Positions 18,141 through 27,670 of a stretch of 64,000 nucleotides of DNA are shown in pieces. The stretch spans positions 434,001-498,000 of the forward strand of contig NZ_CAMLHC010000002.1 of NCBI RefSeq assembly GCF_946479755.1. The letters are read 5' to 3'. This DNA comes from an uncultured Chitinophaga sp. GTDB lineage: Bacteria; Bacteroidota; Bacteroidia; Chitinophagales; Chitinophagaceae. Every line of letters starts with the position of its first letter. Position 1 is the first letter of the stretch. The notes below the pieces were generated by a model, which searched no databases, was not told the DNA's origin, and saw nothing but the letters and a program-made list of their open reading frames with translations. The position numbers and the translations under genes are program-made.

Positions 18141-19028
18141 ATGACTATGCGACCTTTCTTATATCTGATGATCATCACCGCTTTTTGTGCCTGTGCCAAA
18201 GAGAAGGTGACCACGCCGGAGCTGGAAGTAACAACGGCCGGCACCTCCTTTAAGGCCGGCGATACCGTGGCGTTTGTTTTTCAGGGCAATCCCGATAATA
18301 TTACTTTTTATTCCGGCGAACCCGGACGGCAGTACGAACACCGTCAGCGTACCACGGTGGATGCCGATCTGCAGGTACAGTTCGGAACGTTCGTCCAGTT
18401 TGGTAAGATTTATCCCAATCTGCAACTGATGGTATCCAACGATTTTAGCGGTATCACAGATGCGGAGCATGTGAAAGCCGCTACCTGGAAAGATGTATCT
18501 TCCAGAGCGGTATTTTCTACCGGGCAGGACAATACACCCTCGGGTGTGGTGAGCCTGAAAGAATTTGCCGACTCTGCCCGGCATCCGCTCATTTATATCG
18601 CGTTCCGGTATACCGATACCAATAAGCCCGAAGGGCAGAACCGCTGGGTGGTGCGGACGTTTACCGCCAACAGCGTGTCGGCAGACAAGGTAGTGACGCC
18701 GATGGCCACCATGGCTACGGCCGGGTGGAAAGCGGTAGACTTTAAGAATCCGGCTTTCGGGTGGACCGTCACCACGGCACAGCTCCTGATGCCTAGTAGT
18801 AAAAATACCGATGACAACGAAGACTGGGTGATCTCCAAAGGATTTGACCCTACCGCCGTAAAGCCGGACCAGGGGATAGCGCTGAAGAATATCAGCACTA
18901 CGCTGCCGGCGTATAAGTATGTGTTTACCCGTCCGGGTACCTACCGGGTGGTATTTGAAGCGTCGTCCGTGCGTTATAACGGAGAGAAACGTATTACCAG
19001 AGAACTAACCTTAACGATTACACCGTGA
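18141..19028 (+). CDS. DUF5017-like surface lipoprotein (putative surface glycan-binding protein)
   Basis: The 295-residue protein starts with a short lipoprotein signal (LMIITAFCAC). The body is beta-rich: LEVTTAGTSFKAGDTVAFVFQGNPDNITFYSGEPG, then KAATWKDVS, FRYTDTNKPEGQNRWVVRTF, and an end with TYRVVFEASSVRYNGEKR. This pattern agrees with the DUF5017 lipoproteins encoded just after SusD in many PULs. A surface glycan-binding role follows from position and lipidation and is inference. An alternative start is the ATG at 18147. Its stop overlaps the start of the symporter. Confidence 0.7.
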   Translation: MTMRPFLYLMIITAFCACAKEKVTTPELEVTTAGTSFKAGDTVAFVFQGNPDNITFYSGEPGRQYEHRQRTTVDADLQVQFGTFVQFGKIYPNLQLMVSNDFSGITDAEHVKAATWKDVSSRAVFSTGQDNTPSGVVSLKEFADSARHPLIYIAFRYTDTNKPEGQNRWVVRTFTANSVSADKVVTPMATMATAGWKAVDFKNPAFGWTVTTAQLLMPSSKNTDDNEDWVISKGFDPTAVKPDQGIALKNISTTLPAYKYVFTRPGTYRVVFEASSVRYNGEKRITRELTLTITP

Positions 19029-20743
19029 TGAATGCAGCCATAGATACCGCCGTTATTGTCGTTTTTTCCCTGTTTATTATGCTGGTAGGGTTTTCCTTTT
19101 CCAGGACGGGAAGAAACCTCAAATCCTTTTTCGCCGCCGGCGAGGCCGTGCCCTGGTTCATCGGCGGGCTGTCCCTTTTTATGAGTTTCTTTTCCGCCGG
19201 CACCTTTGTGGCCTGGGGGTCTATTGCTTACCAGTACGGCTGGGTGGCTGTCACCATCCAGTGGACTATGTGTATCGGAGCGCTGGTGACGGGGCTGTAC
19301 CTCGCACCGCGATGGAAAGCTACCGGCAACCTGACCGCGGCGGAATTCATCCGGGAACGGCTGGGTGAAAAAGTGCAGAAGGCTTATATCTATATTTTCA
19401 TGCTGGTGTCTTTGCTGATCAAAGGTTCTGTGCTGTATTCCGTGGCCCGGCTGGTGAGCGCTTCGCTGGGCCTGCCGCTCATGCCTTCCACGGTAGTGCT
19501 GGGACTGTTTATGATCGCCTATACGGCGGTAGGTGGCCTGTGGGCAGTGATGGTGACAGACATTCTGCAATTTGTGGTACTCACGGCGGCGGTGCTGATC
19601 ATTATTCCCCTCGCTTTTGATGCGGCAGGCGGTGTGCAGCATTTTCTGCATTTTTCGCCGGAAGGTTTCTTCAGTGTGGTCAATGGCGAATACACCTGGG
19701 GTTTTATCGTCGCCTTTGCTTTATACCACGTGTTTTATATCGGTGGCAACTGGACGTTTGTGCAACGTTACACCAGTGTAGACACACCGAAGTCCGCCTC
19801 TAAAGTGGCTTATCTTTTTGCGGGGCTTTACATCCTGAGCCCGGTGCTGTGGATGTTACCGCCCATGCTCTATAAAAGCATCAATCCCGGGCTGCTTGGC
19901 CTTGAAACCGAGAACGCCTATCTCATGATCTGCAAGCATGTGCTGCCGGCAGGCCTGATGGGACTGATACTTACCGGTATGTATTTTTCCACCTCTGCTT
20001 CCGCCAATACAGCATTGAATGTGGTGTCCGCCGTTTTCACCAACGATATCTACAAAGGATCGCTCAATCCCGGTGCTTCTGACAAAACACTGATGCGCGT
20101 GGCAAGGGTATCTTCCTGGTTCTTCGGGCTGGGTATGATTGCCATTGCGCTGATAGTGCCTTACATCGGCGGTATTGTGGAGTTTACCCTGAGCATCGGG
20201 GCCATCACCGGGGGACCGTTGCTGGCGCCGCCTATCTGGGCATTGTTTTCCCGCCGGCTAACGGGTAAGGCTACCCTGTATATTACGGTCATCAGCTTGC
20301 TGGTCAACCTGGTGTTTAAAGTGATCCTGCCGCTGACGGCCGGTATTAAACTGGGCCGTGCCGATGAGATGTTACTCGGCGTGGGGTTACCTTTTGTAAT
20401 GCTGGCGTTGTACGAATGGTATGCCCGCAGCAAAGGCGGTGTGAGTGACGAATATATACAGCTGCAACGCCGCCGCGCACAGCGTAAGGTAGAAGTGCAG
20501 GAGGTCAGTGCGGAGGAAGCCATCGAAATACAAAAACAAAATCAGTTCGGGTTAAAGGTGATCGCCTTTTCGCTCGCCTTTATCGCCTTGTTATTATACG
20601 GGCTGTGTTTCTTCTCACAGAAAAGTGCTCCGCTGGTGGCGGGCATCGCTACCACTATCCTCCTGGCGGCCCTTATACCGCTGAGGGCTGCACGAAAAGT
20701 GAAGATCACGTCTCAACCGGAACCGGCAGAAAGTATTTATTAA
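19028..20743 (+). CDS. Sodium:solute symporter (SSS family)
   Basis: The 571-residue integral membrane protein has about 13-14 hydrophobic segments and SSS motifs: FFAAGEAVPWFIGGLSLFMS, GTFVAWGSIAYQYGW, the TAVGGLWAVMVTDILQFVV signature, and STSASANTALNVVSAVFTNDIYK near the sodium site. It should import a mono- or disaccharide or uronate released by the locus enzymes across the inner membrane with sodium. The ATG at 19028 overlaps the previous stop (TGATG); a GTG at 19025 is less likely. It is cotranscribed with susCD. Confidence 0.9.
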   Translation: MNAAIDTAVIVVFSLFIMLVGFSFSRTGRNLKSFFAAGEAVPWFIGGLSLFMSFFSAGTFVAWGSIAYQYGWVAVTIQWTMCIGALVTGLYLAPRWKATGNLTAAEFIRERLGEKVQKAYIYIFMLVSLLIKGSVLYSVARLVSASLGLPLMPSTVVLGLFMIAYTAVGGLWAVMVTDILQFVVLTAAVLIIIPLAFDAAGGVQHFLHFSPEGFFSVVNGEYTWGFIVAFALYHVFYIGGNWTFVQRYTSVDTPKSASKVAYLFAGLYILSPVLWMLPPMLYKSINPGLLGLETENAYLMICKHVLPAGLMGLILTGMYFSTSASANTALNVVSAVFTNDIYKGSLNPGASDKTLMRVARVSSWFFGLGMIAIALIVPYIGGIVEFTLSIGAITGGPLLAPPIWALFSRRLTGKATLYITVISLLVNLVFKVILPLTAGIKLGRADEMLLGVGLPFVMLALYEWYARSKGGVSDEYIQLQRRRAQRKVEVQEVSAEEAIEIQKQNQFGLKVIAFSLAFIALLLYGLCFFSQKSAPLVAGIATTILLAALIPLRAARKVKITSQPEPAESIY

Positions 20744-20744
20744 C

Positions 20745-23348
20745 ATGAGAAGAATCGTATTCACCCTTATCAGCTGGATGGCAGGTGTCCTGCCGGTAGC
20801 GGCGCAGTCGGCCGTTGTATCGATGCATAACAGTGCGCTTCGCCTGTCATGGAAAAACGGCGCGGCCGGATGGCAGCTGGAAAGTGTGGCCGTTAAACAG
20901 CAGCAGGCCTGGCAACAGTTGCCGCATGTGAGCGGCGAGTACACCCTGTTGTACAGCGCTGAAAAACCCGATAGCAAACCATTACCCCTATACGATAAAA
21001 CCGGCAAAAAGCTCGTGTTCCCCGAGCCACAGTACCGTTACATTATTCCGGTATGGGAATCGGCCTTGGGGCCGGTACCGATGAATACCGCCGGCACTGC
21101 CCGGCATTTTTATCCGGCAGCGGCTACCAAAGCGGCAGACGGCTCGCTGGTATTTACCAGCGAGAGCAATACCGCCGCGCTTTCCGCCACGTGGCGCTTT
21201 GACGACCGGTTTCCCGGCGATATCTGTGTAACTATGCAGCTGCGCGCCAAAGCCGCCGGTTATTATTCGCTGGCCACGCCTACGCTGGCGACCATGCAGG
21301 AGCAGGAATTGCAATGGGCGGGTGTCCCCGGTTATTTTCAGAGCGATCGTATAGAGAAAGATTTTATCAAAGCCTATGCTTATATGCAAGGTATCCCGGA
21401 CAAGCCGGTGATCCTGCGGGAGCGGACAGCCACTACGCTGGCGCCTTTTATCAGTACCCGTCAGCGGTGGACGCTGGCGGTGATACCGGCGCCCGGCATT
21501 GCCCGTGATCCCTGGGAGAAAGACAAACGCAGCAACGGCAACTGGCAGCTGGGCCTTTCGCTGATGAACCGGAAGGCGGCGCTGACACCTACCGCGTATC
21601 ATCCGGTACTGGGGGAGAAAGGCTCCTACCTGCAACAGGGAGACACGGTGCGTTTCGCTTTCCGCTACAGCTTGCAGCCGGCCGACTGGTATACGGTGTA
21701 CAAACATGCGGTGAATGATATCTACCGTTTTCCTGATTTCCTGTCACTGAAACAAACGAAACAATCCCTGACCAGCCGTATCCTCCGGATGCATCATTAC
21801 CTCGTGGATGACAGCACCTCTATGTGGAAGCTGGAGCATTATAAAAACGTAAACATCGGCGCACAGGCTTACCTGGGCGGTGTGTATGGTTCCGAAAAAG
21901 ACGCACTGAAGAATTCCGATTACGGCGCCATGTGGATGTTATCGCACATCACGCAGGACAGCGTACTGGCACAGACACGTTTGCCTTTCGCCCGTAATTT
22001 TAAGCTGATGCAACAGGAGCAGCAGCCGGGATTCTTCAGGGGCGCGGCCGCCGGGCAGTACTACCTGACGAAAAGCCAGCGGTTCACCGAAGAGTGGGGA
22101 CCTTATGTAGAACCCATTGGCACCACCTATTACATGCTGATGGACATGGGGAATATCCTGCTGTTCAACCCGCACGATACCACGCTGCAACGTGCGCTGC
22201 GCACGGCGGCCGACAGGCTGCTGGCCTGGATGCAGCCGGAAGGCAAGTGGGCGGTTGCTTACGACCACGCCACCGGTAAACCGATGTTCACAGACGTAGA
22301 AGATTTGCGGCCTACCTTTTACGGTTTGCTGATAGCTTATAAGATTTTGGGTGATCAAAAATACCTGCAGGCTGCAAAGAAGGGCGCTGACTGGTACATC
22401 GAAAATGCTACCGCCAGGGGTTATTTCCTCGGTGTATGCGGCGATGCGCGGTTTGTGCCCGACTTTGCCACAGGTCAGAGTGCCGGCGCATTGCTGGAAC
22501 TCTATGAGGTAACGAAAGAAGCGCGCTACCGCACGGCAGCTATTCAGACAGCGAAGTTATATACCACCTCCGTGTATACGCAGCCGATACCTTCCACTGA
22601 AAAGAAGATGGTCAACGGGCGGGAGCGGGAAGACTGGGAAATCAGTCAGACCGGCCTCAGTTTTGAACACGGCGGTATCATGGGTTCCGCCAATCACCGC
22701 GGGCCGATAGCGCTGGCCAGTCATGCCGGCCTGTTTGTGCGGATGTTTGGGCTTACGCGTGATTCGTTGTTCCTCCATATGGCCCGTGCAGCCGCACTTG
22801 GCAGGGACGCTTTTGTAGACAGCGCCACCAGCGTCGCCTCCTATTATTGGGATACCATGAACAAAGGCGCCGGTCCTTACCCGCACCATGCGTGGTGGCA
22901 GGTGGGCTGGATCACCGACTACCTGTTGTCTGAAATACAGCTTCGTTCCGCCGGCAAGGTGACCTTCCCGCATGGCTTTGCCACGCCGAAAGTAGGGCCG
23001 CATCAGACGTATGGTTTTGCGCCGGGCAAAGTATACGGTACCACCGCCGATCTGTTGCTCCGGGAGGACATGCTGCGGGGCGCCGGTCCATACCTCGATT
23101 ACTTCTGTGCCATCAACCGCAAAGAGCGGAAGCTTTTCCTGTTGCTGCTGAACAACAGCCACCATCCTTTGAAAGAAACGTTGCAGGTGAACTATGCAGC
23201 AGTGCTGGCAGGGAAGATCCTCCGGCCGCAGCGCGCGATGTACCTCCATGCTGACGGCCGGCAACAGTCAGCCGGTGCTGCACAGGGTTTCCCCGTGGAA
23301 ATCGCCCCTTATGGCTTGTGTGTAATTGCTATTAACTATGAACTATAA
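20745..23348 (+). CDS. Secreted (alpha/alpha)-barrel carbohydrate-active enzyme, family unassigned
   Basis: The 867-residue protein has a signal peptide (WMAGVLPVAAQ). It has an N-terminal beta-sandwich of about 310 residues and a helical-toroid region of about 450 residues. Helix-turn units include SDYGAMWMLSHITQD, VEPIGTTYYMLMDMGNILLF, RPTFYGLLIAYKILGDQKYLQAAKKGADWYI-type repeats and GGIMGSANHRGPIALASHAGLFVRMF. A small C-terminal beta domain follows (LLLLNNSHHPLKETLQVNYA). This architecture is common in glycosidases and lyases with (alpha/alpha)6 barrels, and the PUL context supports glycan cleavage. I cannot name the GH or PL family. It begins 1 bp after the symporter stop. Confidence 0.65.
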   Translation: MRRIVFTLISWMAGVLPVAAQSAVVSMHNSALRLSWKNGAAGWQLESVAVKQQQAWQQLPHVSGEYTLLYSAEKPDSKPLPLYDKTGKKLVFPEPQYRYIIPVWESALGPVPMNTAGTARHFYPAAATKAADGSLVFTSESNTAALSATWRFDDRFPGDICVTMQLRAKAAGYYSLATPTLATMQEQELQWAGVPGYFQSDRIEKDFIKAYAYMQGIPDKPVILRERTATTLAPFISTRQRWTLAVIPAPGIARDPWEKDKRSNGNWQLGLSLMNRKAALTPTAYHPVLGEKGSYLQQGDTVRFAFRYSLQPADWYTVYKHAVNDIYRFPDFLSLKQTKQSLTSRILRMHHYLVDDSTSMWKLEHYKNVNIGAQAYLGGVYGSEKDALKNSDYGAMWMLSHITQDSVLAQTRLPFARNFKLMQQEQQPGFFRGAAAGQYYLTKSQRFTEEWGPYVEPIGTTYYMLMDMGNILLFNPHDTTLQRALRTAADRLLAWMQPEGKWAVAYDHATGKPMFTDVEDLRPTFYGLLIAYKILGDQKYLQAAKKGADWYIENATARGYFLGVCGDARFVPDFATGQSAGALLELYEVTKEARYRTAAIQTAKLYTTSVYTQPIPSTEKKMVNGREREDWEISQTGLSFEHGGIMGSANHRGPIALASHAGLFVRMFGLTRDSLFLHMARAAALGRDAFVDSATSVASYYWDTMNKGAGPYPHHAWWQVGWITDYLLSEIQLRSAGKVTFPHGFATPKVGPHQTYGFAPGKVYGTTADLLLREDMLRGAGPYLDYFCAINRKERKLFLLLLNNSHHPLKETLQVNYAAVLAGKILRPQRAMYLHADGRQQSAGAAQGFPVEIAPYGLCVIAINYEL

Positions 23349-24762
23349 ACGTTTTTGTATCCTGCTGGGTAGTTGTATGCTGTTGCTGGCAACGGCGTAT
23401 GCCCAGAGCCGGGAGGAGGCGGAAGAGTTGCGGCTCATTGCTGCTTCCCAGGCAGGCGCATCGCCTTTGTATTTTAATCCGGCAGACACTACAGTGCCGC
23501 TCGTTAGTACGGGCGACTATCGTAACGTCAACGAATGCACGGTACGGGGTGGGCTGCCGCATTTCTTCCGGAAAGCGGCAGCCGGCAAGCCACTTACCAT
23601 CGGTTTTATCGGGGGGAGCATCACGCAGGGCAATCAGTGCTACCGTCGGCAGACAGCGAGGTATATACAGTCTATGTTTCCGGATGCAGCCATGAAAGGC
23701 ATTAATGCCGGCGTGTCCGGAACAGGAACGGACCTGGGTGCCTGCCGGCTGTACGATCAGCTGATGCGATATCATCCTGACCTGGTATTTGTGGAGTTTG
23801 CCGTGAATGGTGCTTATGCCAGCGGTATGGAGGGTATTATCCGGCAGATCCGGAAAACATCGCCACAGACGGATATCTGCCTGATTTATACCGTTAACAT
23901 CGGACATACAAAAGCATATGCTGCAGGGCAGATACCGGAACATATACAGGCACTGGAGCAACTTGCCGCGCACTACGCGCTGCCTTCCATACATCTCGGT
24001 ATGGAACCAACTATGCTGGAGCAGGAGGGAAAGCTATTGTGGAAAAGCGCAACAGACGTGCCCGGAAAGATCGTTTACTCCCGTGATGGGCTGCATCCCA
24101 TATGGGCAGGTGGTAATTTATACGCCGCCGCTATTGCCAGGGGAATGCAGAAAATACAGCATGCTGATATCGTACAGCCGTCACCGTTGCCCGCGCCGCT
24201 GCTGGCAGACAACTGGGAAGATGCGGGAATGTATGACCCGTTGCAAATCGCTGCTTTCAGCAGCGGCTTCAGCAAGGTGGCCACGGACCAGTTACCGCTG
24301 AAACAGTTCCAGGGCTGGTTCCCGTATGTGATGACGGCGGAGCAGCCGGGTGCCTCCTTTACCTTTCATTTTACCGGCACCATGTTCGGCATCTTTGATA
24401 TCGGCGGTCCGGAGATGGGTCAACTGGAGGCGGTGGTAGACGGCAAGCCAATGAAGCTGGTCACCCGTGCGCCTAAAGGGACGAGGTTCCTGGGCGAGGC
24501 CGCGGCGACAGACAGCACCGGCAGCTCTATTATCAACCGGTTCAATAATTTTTGTAATAACCGTTATCGCGGGCAGTATGAGATGATCATGCTGCCGGCG
24601 GGCAAACATACCGTCACTTTACGCCTGTCGGCCGAAAAGGCAGATAAACGAGCGATACTGGGCAGTACGCAGCTGGAAGATATTACCCGTCATCCGGAGA
24701 AATACGACCGTACCGTCGTCTACATCGGCAAAATTTTATTGCGGGGAACACCCGGCAGGTGA
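23338..24762 (+). CDS. Secreted SGNH/GDSL-family hydrolase, probable carbohydrate esterase
   Basis: The 474-residue protein has a signal peptide (LLGSCMLLLATAYAQ). SGNH blocks are visible: block I IGFIGGSITQGNQ with the nucleophile Ser, a Gly in INAGVSGTGTDLG, block III VEFAVNG with the Asn, and block V DGLHPIWAGGNLYAAAI with Asp and His. A C-terminal beta-sandwich-like region follows. Such PUL esterases remove acetyl or other acyl groups from glycans. The ATG at 23338 overlaps the end of the previous gene by 11 bp and is preferred over the upstream open frame from 23326. It is the last gene of the operon. Confidence 0.8.
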   Translation: MNYKRFCILLGSCMLLLATAYAQSREEAEELRLIAASQAGASPLYFNPADTTVPLVSTGDYRNVNECTVRGGLPHFFRKAAAGKPLTIGFIGGSITQGNQCYRRQTARYIQSMFPDAAMKGINAGVSGTGTDLGACRLYDQLMRYHPDLVFVEFAVNGAYASGMEGIIRQIRKTSPQTDICLIYTVNIGHTKAYAAGQIPEHIQALEQLAAHYALPSIHLGMEPTMLEQEGKLLWKSATDVPGKIVYSRDGLHPIWAGGNLYAAAIARGMQKIQHADIVQPSPLPAPLLADNWEDAGMYDPLQIAAFSSGFSKVATDQLPLKQFQGWFPYVMTAEQPGASFTFHFTGTMFGIFDIGGPEMGQLEAVVDGKPMKLVTRAPKGTRFLGEAAATDSTGSSIINRFNNFCNNRYRGQYEMIMLPAGKHTVTLRLSAEKADKRAILGSTQLEDITRHPEKYDRTVVYIGKILLRGTPGR

Positions 24763-24801
24763 GGCACCTGTTTGGATGCGCAAACCCCGGTGCAGCTTGT
24801 T

Positions 24802-24832
24802 GGGAACATTCCCGGCAAATGGGAATGTTCCC
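24802..24832. promoter_or_regulatory. LacI-type double operator C (FAD oxidoreductase gene)
   Basis: GGGAACATTCCC (24802-24813), 7 bp, GGGAATGTTCCC (24821-24832). It is the third copy of the architecture seen at sites A and B. It ends 22 bp before the predicted -33 element and 46 bp before the -7 box of the downstream gene. Confidence 0.85.
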
Positions 24833-24854
24833 GGTATTTTTTGTGGCCGTAACG

Positions 24855-24886
24855 TTTGCCGTTGCCGGGCACGGGTTGTTAATTTG
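24855..24886 (+). promoter_or_regulatory. Predicted promoter of the FAD oxidoreductase gene
   Basis: TTTG at 24855-24858, a 20-bp spacer and TTAATTTG at 24879-24886 form a near-consensus Bacteroidota promoter 37 bp before the ATG. Confidence 0.65.
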
Positions 24887-24923
24887 ATGACTTGCACTCT
24901 ACTAAAACTATAACTGAAGAATC

Positions 24924-27203
24924 ATGATTACATCCGGAACAACAGGAGACCGTGCTTTTCCCGAAGTGAACATTAACGCAGACCTGGTGATCACCGGCGG
25001 TGGACTGTCAGGCGTATGCGGCGCCATCACCGCCGCCCGGCAGGGACTCAAAGTGGTGCTGGTGCAGGACCGTCCCGTACTGGGCGGCAACGCCAGCAGT
25101 GAAGTCCGCCTGTGGATACTGGGCGCCACCTCCCATATGGGCAATAACAACCGCTGGGCCCGCGAAGGCGGTGTGGTCAACGAAATACTGGTGGAGAATA
25201 CTTTCCGTAACCCGGAAAGCAACCCCATTATTTTTGATATGGTCCTGCTGGATAAAGTCACGCAGGAACCTAACATTACCCTGCTGCTCAATACCGCCGT
25301 AAATGCGGTAGAGAAAAAAGACGAAGCAACGATCGGTGCGCTCAAAGCTTTCTGCAGCCAGAACCAGACGACGTATACTTTAACAGCGCCGCTGTTTTGC
25401 GACGCCTCCGGCGATGGTGTTGTGGGTTTTCTCGCCGGTGCGGCCTTCCGCATGGGCGCTGAAAGCAGTGATGAATTCGGGGAAAAGTTTGCACCTTCCG
25501 CCGAATACGGTGAGTTGCTGGGTCATTCCCTTTATTTCTACAGTAAAGATACCGGCCGGCCGGTGAAGTACACCCCGCCTGCTTTTGCGCTGAAAGACAT
25601 TACTGCTATTCCCCGCTTTAAATCTTTCAACGCGGGCGACTTCGGCTGCAAACTGTGGTGGATAGAATATGGCGGCCGTTTGGATACTGTGCACGATACC
25701 GAAAAAATAAAATGGGAGCTGTGGAAGATCGTCTATGGCGTGTGGGACTATATCAAAAACTCCGGCAATTTCCCGGAAGCGGAAACCCTCACCCTGGAAT
25801 GGGTAGGTATGATCCCCGGTAAAAGAGAGAGCCGCCGTTTTGAAGGTGATTATATGATGGTGCAGCAGGATATCATCGAACAACGCACACACCCCGATGC
25901 GGTGGCCTTTGGTGGCTGGTCGGTTGACCTGCATCCTGCCGATGGCGTGTTCAGCGAGAAGCCTGGCTGTAACCAGTGGCATAGCAAAGGTATTTACCAG
26001 ATTCCTTACCGCAGTTTATACAGCCGCAATATCCGTAACCTGTTCCTGGGCGGCCGTATCATTAGTGCTTCGCATGTGGCGTTTGCCTCCACCCGTGTGA
26101 TGGCCACGGCAGCCTATGCCACACAGGCGGCGGCCATGGCCGCGGTGATCTGTAAAGAACAGGGCATACAGCCCGCAGCTATTTTTCACCAGGGACGGGT
26201 GCCCGTGCTGCAAAAAAGACTGCAACAGACCGGTCAGCATATCCCGGGATTTGCACTGCAGGATGCGGAAGACCTGGTGCAGACGGCTGCTATAAAAGCT
26301 TCCAGCGAAATGGTGTTTTCCGGTTTCCCCGGCGTCCCTTTCGCACAACCCTTACAGCTGTCTGTAGCGCAGCTGCTGCCATTACCGCAGGGCAAGATCG
26401 GGCCCATGGTGTTCCATGCAGAGGCTGCCGGAGATACCACTTTGGAAGTGGAATTGCGTATCAGCAGCAGAAAAGGCAGTCATACGCCGGATGTGACCCT
26501 GGAGCAACAGACCATCGCCTTGCATCCGGGAAGGAATTGTGTCCAGCTGTCATTTAACGCAGCGTTGGAAGAAGCAGGCTACGCGTTTATCATCTTCCAT
26601 AAAAATCCATTGGTGCAACTGCACCGCACCGCTAAAAGGCTTACCGGCGTACTGTCTGTTTTTAACACGGTGAACAAGGCGGTTTCCAACTACGGAAAAC
26701 AAACGCCCCCCGAAGATATCGGGATGGAAGCTTTCGAGTTCTGGTGTCCGCAACGGCGTCCTGAAGGTTACAACATCGATCTGAAATACGAAGCCGGTAT
26801 CCGGTTGTTTGCCGCAGAAAATATCCGCAACGGTACTGACCGGCCGGTGAGTGCTCCCAATGCCTGGGTAGCCGATTGGGCGGATGCTGCCCCACAGCTG
26901 GCGCTCCGCTGGGAGGCGCCTGTGACCATCGGGCATATCGACCTGTTCTTCGATGCAGACTACGACCACCCGATGGAGTCTGTACTGATGACACATCCGG
27001 AAACCGTGATGCCTTTCTGTGTGCGGAACTATCGGATCAAAGATGCCACCGGGAAAATACTCGCTGAAGTGAAAGACAACTACCAGACTCACAACCGGGT
27101 GCAGCTACCCCAACCGGTGACTACCCATGAACTGGTACTGGAGCTGGAACACCCATCCGCGGACGTGCCGGCAGCTGTTTTTGCAGTACGTTGTTATAAA
27201 TGA
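24924..27203 (+). CDS. FAD-dependent oxidoreductase (FAD_oxidored family), PUL-linked
   Basis: The 759-residue protein has an N-terminal FAD-binding Rossmann motif (LVITGGGLSGVCGAITAARQ, GxGxxG at residues 25-30), the family stretch VLGGNASSEVRLWILGATSH, and LFCDASGDGVVGFLAGA. The last 250 residues are beta-rich and resemble a carbohydrate-binding or accessory sandwich (WEAPVTIGHIDLFFDADYDHPMES). No signal peptide is seen, so it is probably cytoplasmic. The LacI-type double operator upstream links it to the susCD operon although it has its own promoter. I infer oxidation of an imported sugar or uronate; the substrate is unknown. Confidence 0.75.
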   Translation: MITSGTTGDRAFPEVNINADLVITGGGLSGVCGAITAARQGLKVVLVQDRPVLGGNASSEVRLWILGATSHMGNNNRWAREGGVVNEILVENTFRNPESNPIIFDMVLLDKVTQEPNITLLLNTAVNAVEKKDEATIGALKAFCSQNQTTYTLTAPLFCDASGDGVVGFLAGAAFRMGAESSDEFGEKFAPSAEYGELLGHSLYFYSKDTGRPVKYTPPAFALKDITAIPRFKSFNAGDFGCKLWWIEYGGRLDTVHDTEKIKWELWKIVYGVWDYIKNSGNFPEAETLTLEWVGMIPGKRESRRFEGDYMMVQQDIIEQRTHPDAVAFGGWSVDLHPADGVFSEKPGCNQWHSKGIYQIPYRSLYSRNIRNLFLGGRIISASHVAFASTRVMATAAYATQAAAMAAVICKEQGIQPAAIFHQGRVPVLQKRLQQTGQHIPGFALQDAEDLVQTAAIKASSEMVFSGFPGVPFAQPLQLSVAQLLPLPQGKIGPMVFHAEAAGDTTLEVELRISSRKGSHTPDVTLEQQTIALHPGRNCVQLSFNAALEEAGYAFIIFHKNPLVQLHRTAKRLTGVLSVFNTVNKAVSNYGKQTPPEDIGMEAFEFWCPQRRPEGYNIDLKYEAGIRLFAAENIRNGTDRPVSAPNAWVADWADAAPQLALRWEAPVTIGHIDLFFDADYDHPMESVLMTHPETVMPFCVRNYRIKDATGKILAEVKDNYQTHNRVQLPQPVTTHELVLELEHPSADVPAAVFAVRCYK

Positions 27204-27670
27204 TTTGCATAACATCATAGCCTGCGGTAGACGGGCTATGATGTTATCTTATTTTGCGGTAGCTTGAATAGTTAATTGTATCGTTTGTTTCCCGTAACCC
27301 TTTCCTGTACGTTGTTTGACCTACGATTATTGTTTTTTTGCGTTTTTCAGCCATGTTAATTTTAGTAAAGAAGTGGTTAAATATAATGTAATCACCTACC
27401 CTGATGTGACCTAATTTCAACCCATTATCAGAAGACTGAAAATATAGTTATTGCGCCGAGAGGATATCAACCACAAACATGTTGCAGTGTAAAACTGTAC
27501 TGGTAATTTATTGATCGCTTTAAAAGAACACAACACTGGTGTGCTGCTAAGGACAGCTCGCCTGGTAATTCACGTACCTGAAATAATGCATCTTATCACT
27601 GTCTCAATGAAATCGCTTACAAGCACCGGCTGGTATACGGCCGGCTGATCATTCTATCAATATAACACTT
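27204..27670. other. Intergenic region before the second susC: terminator only
   Basis: Apart from the terminator at 27211-27255 this stretch of about 465 bases is AT-rich and has no ORF of note. I found no convincing -33/-7 pair for the downstream susC, no operator copy of the LacI type and no RNA gene. Confidence 0.5.
27211..27255 (+). terminator. Terminator after the FAD oxidoreductase gene
   Basis: AACATCATAGCC at 27211-27222 pairs perfectly with GGCTATGATGTT at 27234-27245 around an 11-base loop, followed by ATCTTATTTT. The stop codon lies 8 bp upstream. Confidence 0.85.
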
